Made by a program: the position numbers and the translations under genes
Assembly: GCA_946894095.1 (NCBI GenBank)
Contig: OX335650.1
Span: forward strand, 2,170,001-2,234,000
Direction of reading: 5' to 3'
Source: Incurvaria masculella
Taxonomy: Eukaryota > Arthropoda > Insecta > Lepidoptera > Incurvariidae
DNA length: 64,000 nt
Shown here: piece by piece, positions 25,801 through 37,800 of the stretch
Layout of the letters: each line of letters starts with the position of its first letter
Numbering within the stretch: position 1 is the stretch's first letter
The notes under the pieces: generated by a model
The model's database searches: none
What the model was told of the DNA's origin: nothing
The model's input: the letters and a program-made list of their open reading frames with translations, nothing else

Positions 25801-28800
25801 AAAATGAAATGCTAGTAAAAGAAATAAAAATATCTAAATAAATAATGTAAGAAAACATTTGCAATGTACAACTTAAAAGAAAAGAAAAAACTGAATCCAC
25901 AAATTAACACGTTTTTTTATGTAACCCAAATTAATATTATTTGTTTAATTTTTTTAAATGTTACATTTACACTTGCAATATTTTGTATGTGCATAAACGA
26001 TATTGATTTTGCGGTCTGCAAATGTAGGTACTCACGTATTTTCCCTAGGCTCACGGAATTAATTTTGCTTATTTTCTCTCAATGGATTTGATAACACCCG
26101 CAGACGGGAATGTAAACTAGACTCCCGAATCGAATTAGGAGTCCAATCAGGCCCCAAATTCTCGCTAATCAGGCGCGGGCCTAGGGTAGGGTCAGGGGTT
26201 ACGACCCCCTAAGTGGCTTTAGCTCCACAGTTGTACCTCTGCCAGTTGATCCCAGTTCCTGGAATGAGCCGAAGTTTTAGCAACATTTTGGATAGTCTCT
26301 ATTCCTCCGATACAAATTAATAGGTTTATTTAGTTGTTCCGATGAAACTTACGCGTTATTCTGGTGCTCTAGCTTTTCATTTACGAATCTATAAGTAATC
26401 ATCGTTACGTCTACAGCTAGGATAACTATTCATATAGGTGTGCTCGTGTCCATGTGGTGTTTTAGGCTAATATCTGACGTTCAGTCAGTACTAGCAATCC
26501 ATGTCCAGTTACATAAAAAAATATGAGGCATGAATGTGGAATAAATGCGGCAGAAATGCGTTAATTGTGGAACTAAAAGAAGATATACTTAGTGAACAGA
26601 AATGATAAGGGTATGTGGTAGAACATGTAGAACGAGTGGGTGACGAAAGAATTACGAAACAAATTAACAAATTAACTGCCTAAGAGAATGTACAACGACC
26701 GGATTTATGTAATACGTACTTCGCAAAGTGAGGTACATAGCACCCTTAATCGTAAAGCATGTATGAAAAGATGTATTACGGTTGAAGCCCGATGTTGGTT
26801 AAAGTACGAAATTATTTTTTCTTTGAAGTTTATTGAATTTCTGCACTTGTAGCCTTGATGAGTGCTCTAAGTAAGGGTTGATGCCATGAGAAAAATTTAA
26901 CTTTAAAATGTTTTTTTAAATTCTTTGTATAAAAAAAAAATGGTCAAGGTTATTTTTTTTTTCTTACCATAAACTCAAAATTAGTAGAGCATTCGACACG
27001 AGTATCTTGAAAATCTTAGTTACCGTCAAGGAAAAAAATATTTCGGACTTTAACCGCAACATGTGTACATAGGAAGCGAAAGTGTGATCGCAGCGTTTTT
27101 TTTATGCAACCTGACATAGATGGCTACCGTTGTGATACTAGCCCATTACACCACATTTCCGAAGGAATGAGTTGCCATGCCAGGACCTTTCCTTTACGAG
27201 CTCGGCTACATTGAACTGGATGGAAAACACGGAAATGTTTTCATTGCCGCTTCGGTCTTAAACCCTACCACCTACTAGATGAAAGGGAACTACAGTTTTA
27301 TATGGATTCCGAACCATGCAACAGCTCGCATTCGTGACGAAATGCACTTCCCGATCTCAGAAAAAGAAAGAAAGTGGTGCATGTCGGGGCGAGGAATTAA
27401 ATCCAGACCTCTTGTACGCTAGGCCAATCCCCGCGCCACTAGGCTACGAGCTGCTCATCTAGAAAGCTGGAGTGGAGAGAAGTGAAGCTTTATCACCGCT
27501 TAGCGGCGTGATGATGCGCATGTATGATACTTATCTTGCCATAGCTACCTTAATTCAAGTATGCATCAATTATATCCGTAAATCTACAAACATTCAAGGA
27601 ACCAATTTGACAACCCAATTTCGCTTGGGATCGTGCGCGCAGAGTCGCGCGTGTTCCAGTTCTGGGTGCGCGCGACGGACGGCGGCGGCGGCGGGACGGC
27701 GGGGGGCGCGCGCCGCGCGGACGCGCCCGTCGAGGTGTACGTGCTGGCGGCGGCGGACGCGGCGCCCGTCTTCGAGCGCGACCACGACGAGTTCTTCCTG
27801 CCGGAGAACTCGCCCAGGGGTATTTGTTCTGTTTTATCGCACATTTGACCGCTTGCCAAAATGCGAAACTATTGCTACACCTATTTTTAGGTGATCACTA
27901 TTTTGATAACCGCTTTTTCCCCATTTTGATTGTACCCTACCATTTTAAGTGAATATGCAATAAATTGTTTTGTTTGAAACATAAAAACTGACATACTAGA
28001 TCGCTGTGCATGCGGGTGCATAAAAAAAAAACCCGTATGGATGGCTTACAGGCAAAACGACGGAAAGCAGTGGTTCCGTACCGCTGACAGCTGAGAAAAC
28101 CGGAAAAAAATTAGAGTGGCGTATGTCCAGCGTTGGAAGCAAACACGCTGACTGACATGTATGACTATGTGTGTCTGTCGACCGCTAGGACATGGAGGCG
28201 CACGTCATCGACGTCTGTACGGATTGTTTTGCGCTGGGGCAGGTACGGTGATCACGCAGCTGCGCCTGGCGGGCGGCGCGGCGGAGGGCGTGCGGTACCG
28301 CGTGGCGGCGGGTCGCAGTCCGCCCGGCCTGTTCGCCGTGGACGCGCAGGGCCGCGTCACGCTGGCGGGCGCGCTCGACCGTGAGGACATGGAGGCGCAC
28401 GTCATCGGTGACTATGCGAATTGTTTCAATCTTAAGCTAAGGAGACTTCATTCATTAGTTCAAGAGATTCATAGCTTGCATTAGTACACCATTCGCAAAA
28501 GCGCTTGGAAGATGCTTGCCAAAACCCCAACTTGTGAATTCACGCATTAATTTTGACTGTCAGAATCACCTTGACTTTTGACTATACACAGGCTGATAAA
28601 AGAACAGGAAATTGTTTTTAATAAAAACAAAATCTTAATGTTTTCCTCGAAATCAACAAAATGGCCGCCTTCAGTGCACGCACTTTCGGATATATTCCAC
28701 TTCGGCCAGTGTATTTCCTAATCTTCAAAGCATTTATAGAGCTTTCTTTTTGATATTTCTTTAAGAACATCTTTGCTCTGTATTTTGCACTATGGAAAAA

Positions 28801-31800
28801 TATTGAAAAATGTCCGATCACAATAAAACTCGTTTTACTAGTTTATCCATGAAAAAACGAATGCACATCAATGGCCCAAAATGTACATATTAATTACAAC
28901 ATCTGTGCCACAGAATAAAGAGTGGACTCTCTCAATGACATATTTAAATTAAATAATCCATGCATTTTTTGATCTGTCCACGTATCACAGTATACTAAGA
29001 TGATTGTGCTGAGAATGTGCGTCTGGTTCAGGGGTGATTGCGGAGAGCGCAGGCAGCCCACCGCTGGCAGCCATGGCGCAGGTTGTGCTCCACGTGTTGG
29101 ACGACAACGACCATGCTCCCGTCTTCCACTCCTCGCCCTACGTGATCGCTGTGGCAGAGAACACGCCGCCGCACTCATCAATACTCAAGGGTCAGTTGCA
29201 CTCATTCTAGGATCATGAAAACATAGTTTCCTTCTAGGGTCTGTTGATTTCAATAAGGAATCAGTTTAACTCGCGATCAGTTACACTCATATAAGAGTCG
29301 GTTGCAGTTGCAGGATTTAGTGCATTTACCAAGGAGTCAGTCTCACTCGCTCATGTTACTTGCATGTATTTTTGTTATGACTCCCGGTTAACTTTCCTGT
29401 CGGTTCTTCTTCGTCCGTGGTACAATCGAACCGTCTTTAAAAAAACGAAACCTTTAAGGAGTTGGGCTTTGCTCAGGTCAGTTACACTCGGACACGGTTC
29501 AGTTTTACTCCATCATAAGTCCATCAAAACCTCCAAGAGCTTTGTATGTAATAGTGCGAGGTTTTACAATAAATTGTCAGACGATATAAAAAATCTAGGA
29601 GACAATTTATTTAAGAAAAGAGTTAAAGCATTGTTGGTAAATGAAAGCTATTATACTATTAAGGAAGGTTTGGACGATATATTTTTAATGTAGATGTTTC
29701 TTTACGAGTACAACTTTGTATCATTATTATTATTTTATATTCATCGTAATGTTGACGTGGTATTTGATATCAAAAATGACGATGGCTGTATACACCTGAA
29801 CGTAGTAATTATTTATTTTATATATATATTTTTTTTTTTTGTCCTGACGTGATATATGATATCCAAAATGACGATGGCTGTATACTCCCGAACAGAGTAA
29901 TTAGGATAATTTTGTATGACCATAGACTTCAATATTGTAAAACTTTATATGTGTAATATCAACTACTTCTTAATTCATTAATTAATGAAACTTGTATGTC
30001 AGCTCTTCTCGAATCGATAGATTGTTAACGTGTCCAAGTGTAGGTATCCTACCTATGGATAAGAAATGAAATGAAATGAAACTCACACCACTCATTGTGT
30101 CCTAATAGAGCCATACTAAATGTTTATATTTTTTTATTCCACTGTGAATCTAATGGAACGTATGCAACAGTGGTGGCGGAAGATAAAGACAGCGGTTCCA
30201 ACGGCGAAGTTCGCTATTCATTGGGGCCCGACTCGTTGCAAGCAGCCTCGCTGTTCGCGCTGGACCCCTACACGGGATGGCTGACCACGCTCGCGCCACT
30301 CGACCGAGAAACCGAAGCCGAGCACCGCTTCCAGGTAATCTTCTTCTTCGTTTACTGAAGTTCTAGTAATCCTTTGCGCCTGTAAAATTAGAGCCTTTTG
30401 ATGAATACGTTGGGGCGCCTAGTATTATTGTCTTCAGACTCTGTTTTCCGAATATCTGTCGTCAAAATTTCCATCTGACTGTATATTTTTAAACTTGTCC
30501 TTTACTTAGCGAGGTAATATTTTCCTTCTTGATGCGTACTAGCTATACAGATATTTCAAGGCTCAACGAGGAATGTATTCCCTTTGCGAAAAATCTACAA
30601 AAATAGAAACAAGCCCAAAGAATCTACAAGAATCTAAGATTCTCCGAGAAAACTGCAAAAACATTCCAAATCTAGTTTGGCATGAAGTGTCTTAATTATC
30701 TCAATCCAAATTTACGTTTTAAGGCCAACCACTACCGAATGAAGGATCTAACTCATTCCGTTTAACATTCAACCCAAAATGGTTCTGAGCCCACTCTGGA
30801 ATGTAATGAATCCTCCCTTTTCAAGGCTTCTTGGAATTGTCGTATTTTGAGGAGTGGGAGTGGAAATAGGCGTAGGTGAAGACGGTTAATCACTAATGTG
30901 CAAACTCGTGTGTGTACTGCGACGGCTCACATAGTGAGTAACAGCGACTCGCAAATCACTCCGGCCGGAGGTAACAGTCCTGTGGTCAACAGGTGCTAGC
31001 TACGGACAACGGGCAACAGAAGCGAGTGACGCGCGGCACGGTGGTGGTGCGACTTCGGGACTACAACGACTGCCCGCCCGTGTTCACGCTCGAGCGGTAC
31101 GTCGCCAGCATAGCGGAGGATGCGCTGCCAGGTCTGTGGTATTATTCATTTACAGGTCTAAAGCTAAATGTAGACATTTCGATAGTTGCGTGAAAGTATT
31201 TATTTATTTGTAAATGTTTATTACACTCAAAACAATGGGCAAAAGTTACAACTGTTGGAGGCATTCTCTACCAATCTATCTTTTGGTATCGTTAGCAGTA
31301 GAGCGAGTAGCAGTTATGAAGAAAATTAAGTACTTTATTCCATCAAACATTATTGCTGAAATACACTTTATACCTACTTAAATATAAATAAATACATAAA
31401 GATAAATGAATAAATACTATATAATAAATAGATTACTATGATCTACATTATTAAATATGATACTCATAACAATAATTATGATTAGAAAAAAAAGGAAATA
31501 TATTGCACACAGACATAAATTAACTGTATGAGGGGGGAAATTACAGACATAATTAGGAAAGAAAATAAGCTTTAAGACATTTTTAAAAAACCCTAATAGA
31601 GCCGGAATTTCGTACGGAAGTGACTGATTCCACTGAGTCGGAATAGGTAGAAAATATGTGCGAGGGAATAGGTATTACCAAGGAGTCAGTTGATCTAAGT
31701 GGGAGACCATGTGATATTATAACATATTTAAACCGATTCCTGAGGTATGAGGGGGCATTGGCTTTATTCATGGTGCTGTAAAGAAGTGAAAGGACATGTG

Positions 31801-34800
31801 TGTTCCTGCGATATATGGTGTCATTTAAGGCCCTGGTACTAGCCAAATCGCAAAGTTAGACGAGGCACCCCAAGTTAACTAACTAAGTCTGACGATTAGA
31901 AGTGTCATTCTTACAATATATGATTCCGTGTCTAGGAATCAACCTATTTTCGTTAATGTATGTTTCCTTTTTCTATACAAAATTAATTGCGGAAACTGTG
32001 TCCATTTCCGAACTTTTTTGACTAAATGTAGAAATCTAAAAGCAAATGGAATTTTTTGTTTATGCATATATGCTGTTTTTGCTTATATCTAGAAATCGAA
32101 TTACTTTCAGATTTCTAATGAGAAAAATGAACTTTTTTATTATTTATTATTATTTAAATTAATGATGGAATCAAAAAATATTAACAATCCATTATCAGTC
32201 TGGAGTTCTATTTGGATTTGCTGAAGCTTTTCACTACATATTATTACATTTGTTAAAAGGTGTATTTGTATGGCGCGAGTAGTTGGCTAGTCCTAGCGCC
32301 TTAAGCTTAGTCTTAGGTTGTCTCAGTTTTGCTGTGATCACAGTCCCGCTGCTTTAGCGCAAAGAACTAACTATCTCGAATGAAACTATTGCGTTTAACT
32401 AAGAGCACTTTGCAAATATGTACTTCATATCGCAAACTTGTCGCCCAAAGAACACATCTCAGTGAACAATAAAGCATCCTTATAAAGATTTGCTGCTCCC
32501 AGTTGCTCAATAGTTGTAGCTTCTCGAGTGTCACTATGTTGCTACCCTCAGAAGTCTTAGAGGTTCAGAGGGAGGACCTATTGTTTTCACTCAAAGCGAT
32601 ATACTTTGCCGACCTTCTTTAATGATTATATTGTCCTCATTTTATATTGGTTGTTTCTATGAGATATCATTTAATATCATCAATGTATTAATAAAAAATA
32701 TCCTTCATTCGATTTGCTACATGCCTAATGGTGTTTATACACAAGCGTAGTTACTGTTCGAGCAAAATTGATTTTTAAAATACTCAATTATATCCTCTAA
32801 CTTATGTGTGCGTGGTGCAATTTCTTTGGAAGATATGCTCATTCTGCGCCACGATATCTCGAGGAGTCGATGACCTCTTGTTTGGCGAGTTGGTTGGGTT
32901 GGACACCGACTCAAAAAATATCAATAATCGTAACTACAAAAATGGCAATATTTTTTTTACTTTTTAGTGCATGTTAATTTGTTTTGGAATACTTTTTCTT
33001 TGAAGTCGGTTTTTTTTATTTGTATTTTTTTTTTGTTTTTATGGATCGGAATGACGAGGGCTTCTTTCCACTGATCCGGGAACTTACCCTCACTAATAGA
33101 TCTTAAAAAAAAAAATAGTAACTGGCATGAAGATTTTGATTAATTTCTAACGTATGCATGTACCCTGTATCAACATCTATACATTCAACTAAATCAATAT
33201 TATTATAAACTGCAGCTGGTTGTTAAACATTTTGGAAAAAGGTGCAAAAGCGATTGCATAATAGTTTTTCCATCACATTTTTTTTCTCCACAGTCTATGA
33301 ATGTTTGTGGATAGTTAGATGTGCCTCTTTTTGATTTAAACTCCAAAACGTCCAAAACTTTTTGGGATTGGGGGATCATTGTTGAACCTTATGCTGCATG
33401 TTTCTTAATAAATCAAACTCGTCGTAAGCTCGAGGGTAATTATTTTTTTTATATCTAAAATGTTATCATGATTATGTTTTTTTATTTTAATTTAAGCCGG
33501 TGTATACCAAATGGGATATTTACAATAAATTTGGATTAAAATGGTATAAAATTATGGAACCTTTCATACATTTTGTCGTAGAATAACTGCACTGCCTCAT
33601 CAACTGTGCCAGATTTAAGTATGTTTGACCAATCAATTTGATCCAACATTTCACAAATACTTCAGTAATCTCCTTTATAAAATGTGTGCCGTTTTGAGTA
33701 TTCTTCGATAATTGGTGTAATTAAAATATCAGAATCGTCAAGCGTGATGAAGATCTTATTTTAGCAAAGGACAGTCACTCACATGTATTATTACCTAATA
33801 ATATAATAATAATAATGTAGTTCCAAAAAAGACCTATCCAACGACCTATATGTTTTTGCTATTGGATGGTGGTCCCAGGTTCCATACATTTTTGCCCCTT
33901 GTCCTTTGTGTAAATTATTTTTTGTTTTCATAAAGCATTATTATGGTATACTTCGCGTCTCACACGTTGGATGCTGAAAATTCAGTTGCAAACTCTTACA
34001 CATACGAGTTTGCAGGTCGACAAAGAGACGAGTGAGCATCTAAACATCGCTCTAAACACAATGTTTAGAACATTCTCTATTCTTCAGGCCCGTAACATAC
34101 CTCATCTTCCCATAGGGACGATTATTACGAAACTGGAAATAACTGACGAAGACTACGACGAGACGCCCGTCGAGTACTACATAGTGAGCGGTGATCCGCA
34201 CTGCCAGTTCCAAGTGCGTCCCACGGGCGAGGTGATCGTGAACGGAGCTCTGGATCGCGAGGAGCTGGGCACATACACGCTGGACATAGTGGCCACAGAC
34301 GGGAAGCACACCGCCTCTACTGTGCTGGCGGTTGACATTCTCGATGCCAATGGTGAGTGTAGCTATTAAGGTTTTCAGGTAGTGTTTGAGATTATCTTCT
34401 GCAATTATCACTTGTTAAATTATCGAAAATATTGAATGTTGTAAGGAACTTGTAACAATCTTTTAAAACATTAAATACACTGTATTGGCTAGGAGCTAAA
34501 AATATTGTTGTTTTCTTCTATTTTAGTTATTTGATACTGCATCAAATAATTTGTGAATTAATGTTGTTTATAAAGTAAACTCCCATCTATAATAATAATC
34601 CATAAAAAAAAACCATCCTCCTCCCAATGTTTATTAATATGTTTGACAAAATGGACTAGACAATGTAGCATGATATTGCAGACAATCCACCGTACTGCCT
34701 GCGTCACCGTTACTACGCCACATCGTCGGAAGGCGCGTCCGCTGACACACAAGTGCTCTCCGTGCAAGCTAGCGACGCCGACGAGCCCCCTAATGCCAAA

Positions 34801-37800
34801 CTTCGCTTTTATCTCACTGGCAATGACTCCCATCACTTCGTTCTCGATAAAGACACCGGAGACCTTCGCGTCGCCGCGCAACTCGATCGGGAGACCCGGC
34901 CCCGCTACGACCTAACCGCGCACGTTCAAGACCGAGACAAAACCGAATGGGAGTGCTCCTCCGAGATCGAAATACTCCTAACTGACATCAACGACAATGC
35001 CCCTGTATTCTCCATGCCCATGTACAGCGTGACCCTTCCGGAGGATGTTGAAATAGGCACGCTAGTCACGAAAGTCCACGCTTCCGACGCCGATGCTGGT
35101 ATCAATCGCAAGATCCGTTACAGCCTCGCCGATGAATCAGTGACACGTTTCCGTATTACGCCCGATAGCGGCATTATCACTCTAGCAGCACCGCTCGACC
35201 GCGAGACTCAAAGCTCGCACCGCCTAGAGGTTGTCGCCGCTGACCGTGGCAACCCGAGTCGCTCCGCGCGCGCCTTTCTTGTCTTAACAGTTTCCGACGT
35301 CAATGACAATCCGCCTGAGTTTGAGTTTAAATACTATGAGGCAGTCGTTCCAGAGATCGACGCCGTTGGCACGGAAATACTCCGCGTTATGGCCACTTCT
35401 AAGGATAGCGGAATTAATGCTGACGTGTATTACTCGATTATAGGCGGAAACGATCACGGCAAATTCACAATAGACTCAGTTAGTGGTGTACTGTCAATCG
35501 CACAGCCACTAGACTACGAACGGGCGAAGGATTACTTCTTAACGATACAGGCGGTTGATGGTGGTATACCTCCACTCAGTAACTTAGCCACTGTCAACAT
35601 CACAATAACCGACAGTAACGACAATGCACCCGTGTTCACGCAAATAAACTACGACGCACGCGTGCGCGAAGACTGTCGCCTTGGTGAGAATATAATTCAA
35701 ATAATTGCTGACGACGCAGACAGTGGAGCTAACGGACGAGTCAGCTATTCTATTGAGCGAGGCGATTCAAAGGGCCATTTCTCCATTGACAAGGACACGG
35801 GATATATATCGGTAGCTTCCGAGCTGGATCGGGAGACTCAGTCTGCCTACGTCTTGGAAGTGCATGTCCGAGACAATGGCCTACCAGTCCTCTCGAACTT
35901 TATCAATGTTAACGTCGAAATAGAAGACGCCAATGACAACCCTCCGCTGTTCTCACAAACGAACTACACTGCAGTTGTCCAAGAGGATAAACCACTCGGT
36001 TTCACATTGCTTAAGTTTGCCGTACGGGATGCCGATGAGGCACCTAACGCAGCCCCATATACATTCGACTTCCAATCCGGCAACGAAGCTGGTGCATTCA
36101 GACTTGAACAGGATGGCTTCCTCCGAACGGCGTCTCGATTCAATCACAAGATTAAAGACCATTACAGTCTTCAAGTCCGCGTTTTTGACAATGGAACTCC
36201 GCCACTGTACTCTGATGCCACTGTTCTAATAAAGGTCATAGAAGAATCACAGTATCCACCCGTTATCACACCCCTGGAAGTTGCAATCAACTCATACTTA
36301 GATGAATATCCTGGCGGTGTCATTGGAAAAGTGTTTGCAACTGATCAAGATGCCTACGACACCTTAGTCTATTCCTTGGCACCAACTCATGGAATTGCTT
36401 ACCCTACGGCGAATCTTTTCGAGATTAACCGCAGTGATGGAACCCTCACAGCTCTGCCGCGCCTCGACGTCGGTGATTATCGAATTAATGTCACTGTTAG
36501 TGACGGCAAATTCATCAGCTCTACCATCGTTAAGGTATTTGTGGAACTTGTGTCCGACGAAATGCTAGCCAACTCTGTAGTTGTCAGATTCAGAGAAGTC
36601 AACGACAGAGACTTTGTGCTAAGCCATCGCAAAGGATTTGTGAGATCAGTACGGAACGCCATGAACTGTAAGTTGACTGATATCATCATAATAACCGTGC
36701 AACCATCCTCAGACGACGTCAATATGCTACAACACAAAGATAAGAGAGCAGTGTACGCCAACGACACCATGTACTATTACGGTAGAACAAAAAGGCAGGT
36801 AGCGCAAGACCTTGATGTACTTTTCGCCGTCCGCAAGACATCGAACCGTGGCGTCACCGCCTATCACCCATCTGAGACTATCAGAAAACTGCTCAACGCC
36901 AATTTGGAAGAGCTCGAGGAATCCACAAAACTCGTGGTGGAAGAGATAGTCAGAAACAAATGCAGCGTGCACTACTGTGCAAACGGTGAATGCTTGGAGA
37001 AGATAATGTTGGACGCATCGAGGACGGTTTCCATAGCGACAGATGTGAGCAGCCTGGTTTGTCCGCTGTATCTATATGAGACTGAGTGCCGATGCACGGT
37101 AGGGTTCGGTGGTGCGCGATGTGAGCAGGCGGTCCACGAGTGCGCGCGCAGACCTTGCGGTGAAAACGCGCGCTGCGTGCCCATAGACGCTCCTCCCGGG
37201 TACCGCTGTCTGTGCACGGACTCATACCAGTGCGAAACGTCGTGGTGCGTCGGCGCTGGCTGCGACTCGCCCGCTGAGGTGGTCTCCTTTGATGGCAAAA
37301 GCTTTGCGCAGTATCGAATCGAGAAGGGAATCATCAATGGAAAGCGGCTGTTAGAGGATCAACTGACGCTCTCGCTCCGGTTTCGCACGCTCTACACGGC
37401 GGGCACTCTCATGTTTGCAGCTGGTCGCATCGACTACAACATTCTTGAGGTGAGTTCACTACTGTTTATCGTTTATTATTTATTCATCATCAATAGGAAG
37501 TACATCTGGTAATCTATCTCAACATCTCAAACTCATCATATGTGGCAGGCATCATGCCTTTTAAGTTTTTATTAATTTAAGAAATAAATCAAGATCTTTT
37601 CTCCCATAAGCCCTGTTTAAATAAACCCTGAGTAAAGTAGACATTTGGCGAAATACACCATTGGATGTATGTGAAAAACACTGGATCTTGACACGAACGC
37701 ACTCGGGCAGATCGCGGACGGCTACGTCCAGTACCGCCTCGAGCTGGGCTCCGGCGAGGGCGTAGTGCGCGCGGAGTCGGCGCGCGTCTCGGACGGCGCG

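Noticed and set aside
33971..34115. Extension of exon 24 upstream (open frame to 33971)
   Set aside because: The upstream peptide has no cadherin character, and the acceptor ccatag at 34115 gives a clean join to exon 23.
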